The notes under the pieces are model-generated. The model saw nothing but the letters and a program-made list of their open reading frames with translations, was not told the DNA's origin and ran no database searches. Both the position numbers and the translations under genes were made by a program. Positions 11,346 through 21,593 of a stretch of DNA of 64,000 bases are shown here, in pieces. Source of the DNA: Guadua angustifolia. Lineage: Eukaryota; Streptophyta; Magnoliopsida; Poales; Poaceae. Positions within the stretch are counted from its first letter, which is position 1. Every line of letters begins with the position of its first letter. The stretch lies in the NCBI GenBank assembly GCA_036346375.1, contig CM070508.1:36290862-36354861 (forward strand). The letters are read 5' to 3'.

Positions 11346-12048
11346 AAAACAGAGCCTCGATCCATCCACTTCGTTTATAGGGTTTCGGTTTCTATGCTAA
11401 GTGGCGGCTGTGGAAGTGAGGCGATTTTTTGAAAGAAAGCCATTGATTTCAAAGGGTGATATTAGATTCATTTGATTTTGGTGATCTAAGGTTAGTAATG
11501 AGTTCTCTAATTGCATGCGCATCGAATTCAATATCTGGGTTTGTTAGGACAGAATTAATTTAAAGATTGTTTGATTAGATCTAGTTTAATTGTAGCTGGA
11601 TCCATATGTTGTTTGTGATATTTGGTTAGTAATGTGTTTTAATTGCATTATATTCAACATCTATCTTGATAAGGAAGGAATTTGATGATTTTTTTAGATC
11701 TATCTTGTAGCTAGAACCATGTGTTGGTTGTTTGATGAATAAGGTTAGCTAGTAATGGTTCTATTTGCATAATATAATATTCGATCGTGATGTAGCTAGC
11801 TAGCTTGTTAAGGATAGAATTTAAAGATTGTTTAGATCTAGCTTATAGATCAATTCAAGTCTTTTGGTGATCTAAGGTTAGTAATGGGTTCTAATTTCAT
11901 TATTATATTGAAGATTAATTTGAATTGTGTTAATTATTTCTTTGTGATGTAATTAAGGCATGTAATTGCATAATTAGTTTAAGAATGTGTGCATCGCACT
12001 ACACCGTGCACTTAATATTTAACACTAAGTGTTACATGTGTAGCGTCG
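11346..12048. other. 5' leader region of the CACTA transposase gene, non-coding
   Basis: This is AT-rich sequence between the subterminal array and the first TNP2 codons. It contains several related segments of the form GGTTAGTAATG(T/G)GTTCTAATT near 11,492, 11,625, 11,745 and 11,877, so it is internally repetitive. No coding frame is recognised. It probably contains the promoter and first intron of the TNP2 gene. Confidence 0.4.
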
Positions 12049-15000
12049 ATGGATCGAAATCGGATGTACCGAGAACCGTCTGAGTCTTGAGTACCTTAAT
12101 GGCGCTCCACTTTCAAAAGAGCCGCAGAGGAGGATATGTTTAATAAGGGGTGCAATTCATGTCATGTCCGTGCATTGATTGCGAAAATCAAGATGTTTCA
12201 AACTCAGTATGATCGGCACACTTGATTCAAGGGGTTTCAAAAGGGCTATACATGTTGGACCACCATGGCGAAGAACATAATATACAGGAAGTAGCAAGTA
12301 GTGTTAATATCGTCGACGATGTCAATGATATGTCGGATGATCATATCGATTGTGCTTCCGATGAGGACAGGTTGCACGATGACAATTTGGATCAGATGCT
12401 ACGCGATGCGTATGAAACCTTGATGACAGGGAATATGGATGCCTGTTCGGGGCTTAATGGAGGACTCGGAGAAACCTTTGTTCGCAGGGTGCAAGTTGAA
12501 ATACACAAGGTTATCATCCGTGCTTCAACTACTCAAATTGAAGGCAAGCAACGGTTGGTCCGACAAGAGTTTCACAATATTATTCGCCTATTGGCGGACA
12601 TGCTTCCAGAGGGAAGCGAGTTGCCGACAAGCACCTACAAAGCCAAGGTGTTTTTGTCCCTTGGGAATGGAAGTAGAAAGAATACATGCATATCCAAACG
12701 ATCAGATCCTGACACGCAAAGAGTACACAAACTTGCATATATGTCCGTGTGCAACGATCCCAGACAAGCGTAAGAGTCATTCAGATGATGATGGCGAGAG
12801 CATTGAGGTGAAAAAGGTCCTCTGCTAAGGTGGCATGGTATCTGCACAGAATTCCCGTTTGAAGCGTTTGTTTGCGAACCCAAAGGAGGCAAAAGCTGCT
12901 ATGCGTTAGCACTTTGAGGAGCGAAGAATGATGGAATGCTAAGGCACCTGCTGATTCCATCCAAAGGAGAAACATCGGCAGAGCTTTCAAGAATTCGGTG
13001 CGGATCCGAGAAATATAAGGTTTGGATTGAGTACAGATGGAATGAATCCTTTCGGTAACATGAGTAGCCTAAGATAGCACTTGGCCCAGTAAATCTCTGT
13101 ATCTACAACCTTCCTCCTTGGTTGTGTATGAAGCGGAAGTACATTATGTTGTCTCAGGCTTATCCAAGGACCGAAACAACTCGAGAACGATATTGATGTG
13201 TACCTAACTCCATTGGTGGAAGATCTAAAAACACTGTGGGTTACCGGGGTACACGTATGGGATGCGTACAAACGAGAGAACTTTACTTTGCACTACTTGT
13301 TGTTCTGCACCATAAATGATTACCCTACCCTTGCTAACCTGTCAGGCCAGAGTACAAAAGGAACCAAAGCCTGCACTCACTGCTTAGATGATACCGAGAG
13401 TTTATGGCTGAATCACTCCCGCAAAACCGTGTACATGCGTCACCGTAGGTTCCTTCGGAGGAATCACCCATATCGCAAGATGAAGCAACTTTTCGATGGA
13501 AGGAACGAAAATGGTCCAGCTCCAAGGCGTTTGAGCGGGAGAGATGTTCATGACATTGTTAAGGATTTGGATGTTGCGTATGGAAAGGGACGTAAATCAA
13601 GTACCCGTGAAAAGAGCATGTGGAAGAAGAGATCAATATTCGGGACCTACCTTCTCGGGAGCACCTAGAAGTTCGCCATCGTGCATCGATGTCATGCACG
13701 AGAGAAGAATGTCCGTGATAGCGTGATTGGTCTCTTACTCAACATTAAGGGTAAAACAAAGGATGGTATCAACGCACGGCTTGACTTGGTCGATATGGGC
13801 ATAAGACCCGAGTTAGCACCGAAAGAGACCGATAAAGGCCGTGCGTGCTTGGAACACGCTTGTTATACTCTGTCAAAGGCCGAAGAACTGAATCGTGCGG
13901 TGCTTGCATGGTGTGAAAGTTCCGTCCGGTTACTCCTCAAACATGAAGAGACTTGTTTCGTTGCAAGATTTGAAATTAACCGCATGAAGTCTCATGATTG
14001 TCATGTCTTGATGACACGATGCTCCTATCGCAATTAGAAGTATTTTGCGGTCAAGGTCCGAGAGACAATCACTAGGCTGTGTTATTTCTTTAACACAATC
14101 GCCGAAAGGTCATCGATCCCGGGACTAGATGCTCTGCAAGTGAGGTGGTGATGACTCTATGTAATCTTGAGATGTATTTCCCTCCATCATTTTTCGATAT
14201 CATGGTCCATCTCATTGTTCACCTTGTGAGAGATAAAGATATCTGGGCCGGTGTTCCTCGTAGCATGTACCCGCTCGAGAGGTACATGGAATTCTCAAGT
14301 CTTCGTCGGAATCGATCTCGTCCGGAGGGTAGCATTGTCGAAGGTTATGCAATGTAAGAGGCCGTCGAGTTCAAGCGTCGATTACATGGCCCAGTCGAAC
14401 CAATAGGTGTGCCTCGATCTCGCCATGAGGGGAGGCTCCAGTGTATCGACCATCGGAAGGAAAGCAATCACGCTGATTCGGTTGCGTATGCTCGAGCCCA
14501 TTTCACGGTTTTGCAACACATGGTCAGTAGTGTCGGCCTATATCGTCGAAAGCACAAGCAATGGCTAAGGCAAGAGAATCCAAAGACTGGCAGAGTCTTG
14601 GATCACGAGACAAAGATAACCTTCGATTCAACAAATGGTTGAAGGAGAGACCTATCACTTTGGGAGCTCATCGATGACACGCTGACATGGTTGGCAAAAG
14701 GACCAACTTTTACAGTTGTCACATGGAAAGGATATGACTTAAATGGGTACACATTTTACACGAGAGATCAGGATATGAAGAGCACAAACCATAACAGCGG
14801 TGTCCGCATAGATGCATTCAATAATACCGCTGGGTTGACGAGGAGCTCCTACTATGGGTTCATAGAGGAGATATGGGAGCTCGACTACGTACTTTTCAAG
14901 ATTCCCCTATTTCGGTGCCGTTGGGTCCACCTCCAGCACGTGAAGTTTGATAGGAATGACATCACTACTGTGGACCTCGAACGTGTCGGATACCAAGATG

Positions 15001-15272
15001 AACCATTCGTACTCGCTAACCAAGTTGTTCAAGTCTTCTATGTAACCGACCCGTCCAACAAGAAGCGCCACGTAGTTCTTCAGGGAAAAAGGAGAATTGT
15101 CGGAGTTGAGAATGTAGTAGATGAGGAAGAGTACAATCAATTTGATGAGTTGCCACCTATCGGAAATGACATCCTGGTCCCAGAAGAACAACATGAGGAA
15201 GTAAGCTACACACGCGTCGATCATCATGAAGGGCTAATTTTCGTACAAAAGAATAAGCATGTGGTGGCGTAG
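12049..15272 (+). pseudogene. TNP2-type CACTA transposase (En/Spm TNPD family)
   Basis: The start at 12,049 reads MDRNRMYRE, close to the usual MDR-x-WMY beginning of the transposase-associated domain. A CPCIDCEN motif appears in a shifted frame near 12,165. After an acidic linker, the core appears at 13,198-13,668 with LWVTGVHVWDAY, FTLHYLLFCTINDYP and ACTHC (Transposase_21/TNP2). It continues at 13,681-14,037, then a DUF4218-like segment (MYFPPSFFDIMVHLIVHL) at 14,163-14,357, and a DUF4216-like segment with a long acidic tail at 14,691-15,272. This is the full domain order of grass TNP2 proteins, but at least four frame changes and stops separate the blocks. TNP2 cuts and joins element ends; this copy should be inactive. 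Confidence 0.9.
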
Positions 15273-15719
15273 TTATGAGAAGGGTGCATTGTCATCACGC
15301 TTACTAATTTTCATGTGTAATAATATTACATTAATGCTATTGTAAAGATGATACGACCCATCATGCTTTGTACATATCAATATGATTCCACATACATGAT
15401 ACAAAGATGGCCATTCAGACATAACTGATGACAAGGAAAAAATTATGTAGACTATGGCAAACAAGAATGTAATCGATCTTGTCTACTTTGGCAATATGGA
15501 AATAGTTGTATGTGATTGCTCTCGATTTTAGGGTTTGAATTGAGGATTAGAATCTCCACACATGAACCACAAGATAGTCTATATTCTCGTTAACGACAAC
15601 TTTCCCGGAAGATACAACAAAGTGGCACGCATAAGAGTCGATCGAATGAACCGACAAGTGAATGTCGATGAACAGTACATATCACGAGCGGTTCTTGAAC
15701 ATAACGATGCAGGATAAAG
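15273..15719. other. Intergenic spacer within the CACTA element
   Basis: This sequence follows the TNP2 stop. It has no convincing coding frame. Its right end runs into an internal copy of the subterminal repeat array. Nothing else is recognised. Confidence 0.4.
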
Positions 15720-15950
15720 ATTGTCATGCAGCGGTTATGTTACCTAACCGCTCAGGATATCTAAACATCACGCACGGTTCTATTATATAACCGTCCGTGA
15801 TATTACCAACATCACGCATTTGTTCTATAATAGAACCGCTCGTGATATTCAACATCACTGCATCGTTCTATTATAGAACCGCTCAGTGATAATACATCCT
15901 GCACCGTTATATTTTAGAACCGTCTCGTGATGTGCTCTCTCTATATATCT
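15700..15950 (+). promoter_or_regulatory. Internal copy of the CACTA subterminal repeat array with a TATA-like box
   Basis: Six or more copies of a diverged form of the terminal motif (ATCACGCACGGTTCTAT and its complement) lie here, 4.7 kb inside the element, immediately before CTCTATATATCTCCC at about 15,939. The related 3.0-kb element at 60,411 has the same order at its left end: subterminal array, ACTATATAAAC, then a C-rich leader. That parallel suggests this is the promoter of the second, Ulp1-containing gene and that the transposon protein binding the array could regulate it. The regulatory role is inferred. Confidence 0.5.
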
Positions 15951-15989
15951 CCCTTGCCAGAGGCTCATTCCTGTGCGGCAAACCCTAAC

Positions 15990-16215
15990 TCTTTGAGACG
16001 TTTACGTGTCCTGGCGGCCTCCCCTCCCGGCGTCCTCCCCTCCGGGCGTTCTCCCCTGGCGTCCTCCCCTCCCGGCGTCCTCCCTTCGCATCCTCCCGGC
16101 ATCGACGTGCTTCCCCATCGTCGTCCTCCCCGCAGCGACGTGCTCCCCTCGGCGTCCTCCCCTCGGTGACCTCCCCATCGTCGTCCTCCCCGCAGGCGTG
16201 CTCCCCATCGTCGTG
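15990..16215 (+). repeat. C-rich leader minisatellite, unit about 15-16 bp
   Basis: Roughly twelve imperfect copies of GGCGTCCTCCCCTCC and related units (TCGTCGTCCTCCCCG) are present. Open frames across it encode only Pro/Ser/Leu repeats and are a by-product. A shorter version of the same repeat (GTCGTCCTCCCCGGTGACC) sits at the equivalent place in the 3.0-kb CACTA at 60,770-60,870, so it is an old feature of the family's 5' leader. Confidence 0.75.
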
Positions 16216-16264
16216 CTTCGCCTCTCTTCCGAACAGCGATCGGTCTTTGTTCTGCTGTAAAATG

Positions 16265-17020
16265 TCTTCGATCTTTCTTTCTTTCTTTCTTTTGGTACGT
16301 GGGTGATTGGTATTGCTCTATGAGTATCGCGAACCGACGAGTATTTCGGGGACTAGCCATCGAGCTAGAGGCCGCTTCTCGATCCGGAGGCTCGATTTTG
16401 TTCTACTATCGCTCGATGATGATTCAATTAAATGAGGCTATATTGATCTGCTAGTTAGTGAGTTCCTTCTGTGATTCAGCACTGTTTAGATCATTGTGTC
16501 TAGAATTCAACTTGGTCAGTGTTGCTGCTGTACATGTGATATGCTATCCTGTCTATGATTCAGATCTTATACTCGCACTTATTTCTGCTTGTCTGCTGTG
16601 TGGATGTCCTAGTTTTAGGGGAGGTGCTGCCGAAATTTTTATTAAGTTCGGCAACCTCCTAGTGAATCAATTTTCTTAACCAGTGCTGAATTGCGTAGAT
16701 TCACTAAACTCAGATTTGTATACCCTGTGATATATTGTTGAAATTGATGTTGGAGGGTTCTTAATTAAGAGCAACCCATCAATTTAGATAATCTGAGAGC
16801 AAAGTTGCTTATAAGCTAGTCCTTTGTGTTATCTTGTTTATGTCATACCTCTTGTGTGTGAATTATGTATTCTCATATATATGCATAAGAGGAATAATAA
16901 ACAAAGTCTTGCTCTTATACTCGCACTTATTTCTGCTTGTCTGCTGTGTGGATGTCCTAGTTTTAGGGAGGTGTTTGAAAATTTTTATTAAGTTAAGCAA
17001 CTTCCTAGTTCGCTTCTTTT
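16265..17020 (+). repeat. Leader/intron region with a duplicated hairpin block
   Basis: A block of about 100 bp, from CTTATACTCGCACTT through GGATGTCCTAGTTTTAGG, occurs twice, at about 16,567-16,665 and 16,914-17,010. The first copy contains a strong hairpin: GGAGGT, then GCCGAA, a short AT loop, TTCGGC, and ACCTCC. The same hairpin block occurs near the end of both long LTRs of the 41,371 element (45,065 and 57,680). In this element it lies between the leader minisatellite and the second gene's start codon, so it is probably intronic. Confidence 0.7.
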
Positions 17021-17025
17021 GCTAA

Positions 17026-17155
17026 AAGGATAATAACAAGCCATTTAGGCTAGTTCTTTTACAAGGCTAATAACAAGCCATTTAGGCTAGTTCTTTTAAA
17101 AGGCTAATAACAAGCCATTTAGGCTAGTTCTTTTAAAAGGCTAATAACAAGCCAT
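17026..17155 (+). repeat. Tandem repeat, four units of about 38 bp
   Basis: Four nearly identical units share the core GGCTAATAACAAGCCATTT followed by AGGCTAGTTCTTTTA. The copies differ by one or two bases. The array ends about 90 bp before the start codon of the Ulp1-containing gene. Confidence 0.9.
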
Positions 17156-17241
17156 GGTATCCACAAACTTATTCACTCTAATTTGATTTTATTTGTTCTT
17201 CTCTTTTAGTTCGCCTGAAACTATTTTAACTTATAAAGAAG

Positions 17242-20083
17242 ATGTCGTCCTCTAATCCGTCGTTTGAAGGACATGATGTGCCATCAAAAGAAGAATCGAC
17301 CCAGCCGCAAGAGGACCAAACAAAAGGCCAGCAGAACGATATACCATTACGAAGATCGATTCAAAGGATGGGGCCCTAGAAAGCCAAAAAGGCAAATAAT
17401 GCATTTGGAGTATGTGCGGATAGTAGCACGAACGGGTTCCGATCACGCTATCTTCCTGGAGGTTGGTGACTATTGAGGCTCGCAATGCCTTGCTGACAGA
17501 AGTTCTTTCATCGTTCAACATTCCAGAAGAATTCGCTCCCCTAGTGCGACGTATGCACTGCTTGCGGCAGGAAAGGCATGGAAGACCTTCAAGCATACGC
17601 CAGTGAACTACGCCAAGAAGAATATAGAGCCATACTCTAAGTATGGGTTCATTGATGCGACACGTGGCGGCGTTTTGTTGAGATGAAGACGGCGAGCGAA
17701 TTCGCAAGCGCCAAAGTGAAGCAAACAAGGCCTTGCGAGCAAGAAACACTCACCCCCACGACTCGACATCGCTGCTACGCGGGAAGAGAGCGCAATGGGA
17801 CAGGGAGGACGAGGAGGGTATCTCGCCATTTCCGGAATCACAGATCCATGTGCGTAGATCGCTAAGAGCGAGGTCTTCGCCACATCCTCCACAACCGCCT
17901 CCTTCAGTAAACCCATGGACGAGGAAGTCTCGCCAACGCCGTAATATATAAATCGAACTACCAATTTTACGTAATTAGTCCATGACTTCATAAGTGAAAT
18001 AACTTGTCGATCTTGCGGTAGCGTTGAGTACACAATCGGTCGATGGCTCTTTTTGCGAGACAGGAGAAAGATGCATTGTCAATGGCCTTGGGAAACAAGG
18101 AACACCACAGTCGCATAAGAGGCATAGGGTTTTTGTTCAATGGAAAACTGGATTCCCGAAGACTTCCACGATATACAAGTAAGAAGAGAACTAAAGCCGA
18201 GCGCGAGTCAAATCTTATAAAGAATTTGGAGGACAAGTTGAGAGGAGAGTTGAGAGAAGAGTTGAGGGAGAACCGAGAGAAGAATTTTATGAAAGGATAA
18301 GAATCCTCGAGGAAAGGCTCACCAATTAAGAAAGAAATCTTGTACAAGCCCAGTATGTCCGCAAGTCAGCCCCATCGCCTGTGAAGAGCAGTGTGCATCC
18401 GCTCCTCCAAGTGACATAGATGAACATAGCGGACTTATCCTCAGATGTGACATTAAGGTGGCCACGCAGGCAATCTCCAAGTGAGAATTAACAATGGCAC
18501 CGCTCCTCCGACGGCTTGGGGCATGGCATATCCATCCACTAAGGGGACCATGGTGCACGGTACCATGATAGCGCCGGTTTCACCAAGGTCAATGTGGACG
18601 GGTATTTGATAGTTTCAAAATTGTCGATCTACGAAGCCACCAAACAGCGAGATCGTGAAACTTGGGGATGCCATTGGCACATTCATCCAATGGCCTAGCA
18701 ATGACATCTCCTCGGTCGCCTTCATTATGCAACAACCGCGACGATCCGATTCGCCTATTGTATCGCCGTCTGATCAGTTGGCTACCAAATCAGCAGTCGT
18801 ACAGCAGACTCCACTTGATGTACATAATGTTGACCTCTTTCCTGCCCATTCCTCTCCCGTGAAGGGTTCATACAAAAAAAAGAAAGGCAAGGGCAAACAG
18901 AAGAAAGAAGGGCAAGAACAAGTTGACTATCCATCTGCTGAGTTGGCTAAACAATACAAGCTAGGAGAGCCGTTAATAACGAAAGGTAGCGTAACTTCAC
19001 TTAGTATAACTTGCCAACAATTGCATAAGTGGTACACCCAAGAAGCTGGAAAGCCAGAGCGTGAACGTACAACAAGTATCAGCGTTAAGTTCAAGTATGA
19101 ACATCTATTCAACGACTCAGCGGGGGGCTTCTTCACGGTCGATTTTCTGGACTTGTTCCATCTCTACAACCTCGACGCTCTCGACGCCGCACTCATAAGA
19201 TGCTGGACCTTGTAAGTGTGTGCTATCACAGTCTACATTCGTCTAATAGTGATAATTGTACTCCAATATATATATAATTCGCCTTTGTATATATAGATTC
19301 ATGCAACTTGAAGCGACACGGCAGAAACTATCGATCGGTTTCCTCGATCCACATATAGTCTCAAAGCAAACAATGGATGATGATATAAACATGGTCGAGA
19401 AATACGTGATAGAGGCATTGCTAGCACAAAAGATAAAGAATTCATACTTATACCCCATAACCCAGGTAAGTGCTACCACATGCTATACTTTAGTCTCATC
19501 TGCACACAACTCGCTTTTGTTCATTGTCCATTGTGATATACCTGTAGGTTTCATCGGGTTCTAATTGTAATTGAACCAGCCACAAACCGGTTAAGTACCT
19601 TGATTCCGGACGTGGCGGAAACCACGACTTGACACCTATCGCAAAATTACTCACCGGTAATCACGCTTCCCTACGCACATGGTCGTGTAAGTTGTTCCAG
19701 GTTTATATTGCTATTGGAATGGCTTAGGCTAACCTTTTGCAATCTTGTAGAGCGTTCAAACACGTGAAAGATTGGACTAAACTACAGCATGATTTGAACT
19801 TTCCGGTATGCGCTATACACAACAATTCTATATCAAACCCCGTAATAGTGACTCTAGAACTAACCGTAGGTTTTATTTGCAGTGCCACCAGCAAGGTCCG
19901 GGAAATAACCTATGTGGATTTTATGTTTGCTACAACATGCAAACCATCGTCGCTAAAAAAATTAGCAATACGGTTAAAACTGCGTTGACTCAGGCCGATT
20001 TGAGCAACATTAGAGGGAGAGTTTGTTTCTTCCTGCTCACCGAAGTAATACATAAAACCGGCGCGTTCCACGCAGCCTTATAA
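17242..20083 (+). pseudogene. Second CACTA gene: Transposase_24-like region plus Ulp1 (C48) cysteine protease
   Basis: The start at 17,242 gives MSSSNPSFEGHD. Near 18,043-18,300 the frame reads ALGNKEHHSRIRGIGFL followed by a basic coiled-coil stretch (KAERESNLIKNLEDKL), like the Ptta/En-Spm transposase family. A region near 18,655-19,215 with a basic linker (KKKKGKGKQKKEG) leads into exons at 19,280-19,470, 19,560-19,690 and 19,750-20,083. The last exon holds GNNLCGFYVCYNM, which matches the Gln/Asn-x(4)-Cys-Gly-x-(Y/F)-V surroundings of the catalytic cysteine of Ulp1 SUMO proteases. GT and AG edges are visible, for example a GTAAGT donor near 19,465. Stops such as RMGP* near 17,386 break the gene. 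Ulp1-like domains are frequent passengers in plant CACTA and MULE elements; their role is not known. Confidence 0.75.
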
Positions 20084-20250
20084 CTTCTGGAGTTGTACAA
20101 TTGTCAAATGGTATTCATTAATTCGGAAAATATGTCAAAAACTTGCGGTTATTCTTGTTTGTACGATTCATTGTATTGTCACATGATATTATCCTTAATA
20201 CATATTTGCTCATCTTGAATGCAACAACTTAACAATGTCTTGCTTGTTGG

Positions 20251-21262
20251 ACCTAGATGTTTTTCCCCCACCCTCGTGAGAACCTCTATTATTTATGGTT
20301 TGGTGTTCAAATTTCCATCTACTTAATTCTGCATCAATATTTACAGACACGATCGATAATAGATGTTGTAATTGAATATTTGCACTTCCTATATGCATTG
20401 AGGCAGCAGTTTGTCCGTCGAGAATAGACTTAAAATATAAACATTTGTAGCGCTTTTGTCCTTCTTATGATAATGTTGATGGAACTCGACTAATAAATCA
20501 ACCAAGACCCGCACGAACATGGCGAGGTGGCGGCAACCATAGAGTGCTTGATCGAACTGACACCTTTGGAGTATGTGATTTGCTTCATGCCATCTGAAGT
20601 GGCCTTGCACCGTCGTGCCACGGTCGCAGTGCGAACGGCATGCTCTTGTGCAACGTCACCGTTGTGCCTTGGGAGAACATGGTACTTTGAAAAATTTGTA
20701 GATTTAGTTCATAGATTACTCTAGTTAGGCTAATGGAAGACCCGACTTGCAATCACATTTGTTCAATCTTTAATTACCCTACCTAGAGTAATCTATCATG
20801 TACATCTACAAATTTTTTCAAAGTACCATTTTCTCCCACCGTGGCACGACGGTGACGCCAGCGCAAGAGTATGTCGCTCCGCACTCGACCGTGGCACGAC
20901 GATGACTTCACAAAGGCCACTTCAGATGGCATGAAGCAAATCACACACTCCAAAGGTGTCAGTTCGATCAAGCACACTATGGTTGCCGAGACTCGCCATG
21001 TCAGTCATGGGTCTTGGTTGATTTATTAGTCGAAGTTCCATCAACATTATCATAAGAAGGAGAAAAAGCGCTACAAATGTTTATATTTTAAAGTCTATCC
21101 TGATCGACAAACTGCTGCACAATGCATATAGGAAGTGCGATATTCAATTACCACATCTATAACTCGGTTGTGCCTTTGTAAATATCAAGTAGAAATATTG
21201 ATGGAAATTTTAACAACAAGATAAATAATGGAGGTTCTGGCCGGGGTGGGGAAAAGGACATC
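20251..21262. repeat. Large inverted repeat near the CACTA 3' end (arms about 480 bp, loop about 50 bp)
   Basis: The left arm, about 20,251-20,730, and the right arm, about 20,779-21,262, are reverse complements at many long stretches. Examples are GAATATTTGCACTTCC against its complement near 21,135, and AACATTTGTAGCGCTTTT against AAAAGCGCTACAAATGTT near 21,068. Together they would form a long hairpin RNA if transcribed. An equivalent but diverged inverted repeat occurs at 62,570-63,130 in the 3.0-kb relative. It is immediately followed by the right subterminal array. Confidence 0.85.
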
Positions 21263-21575
21263 ACAGACGGTTCTTATTTGTAACCGTCAGGATATGTTTA
21301 CATCACGCACGGTTATGATTTGAAACCGCTCTGGATATGTTAGTATCACGACGGTTATGATTTGAAACCGCTCAGATATTTAGCTATCACGCATGCTTTA
21401 AATCAAAACCGCTCGGATATTATTCAATCACGCACGCTTTCAAATAATAACCGCTCGGATGTAAATTTTCTCGACGGTGGAAAACCGCTCGATGATCTCC
21501 TTCATCACGCATCTATTGTTATCGACGGTTCACAAAACCGCCTTCGATGACGCTATTTAACCATCTGTGATGATG
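21258..21575. repeat. Right subterminal repeat array of the 10.6-kb CACTA
   Basis: Copies of ATCACGCACGGTT(A)TGATTTG and AACCGCTC(G)GGATAT alternate, with the outermost copies closest to CACAGACGGTT. Most have drifted from the left-end consensus towards the form seen in the internal array at 15,700-15,950. Confidence 0.85.
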
Positions 21576-21593
21576 ATTTCTGTAGTAGTGATT

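Larger units (their letters stand above)
11006..21590 (+). mobile_element. CACTA (En/Spm) transposon, 10.6 kb, inserted in the MULE transposase gene
   Basis: The left end reads CACTACTACAG and the right end CTGTAGTAGTG, its exact reverse complement over 11 bases. Three-base duplications ATT flank it (11,003-11,005 and 21,591-21,593), as expected for CACTA elements. Both ends carry arrays of the subterminal motif CACAGACGGTTT and its complement. Inside are a TNP2-type transposase pseudogene and a second gene with a Ulp1-like protease, both plus strand. Both genes are full of frameshifts, so the copy looks defective. The interrupted MULE frame continues on both sides, confirming the edges. Confidence 0.95.

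Noticed and set aside
15965..16360. Open frames over the C-rich block (Gly/Arg-rich minus, Pro/Ser-rich plus)
   Set aside because: They are translations of a 15-16 bp minisatellite in the CACTA leader; every frame on both strands is open for the same reason.
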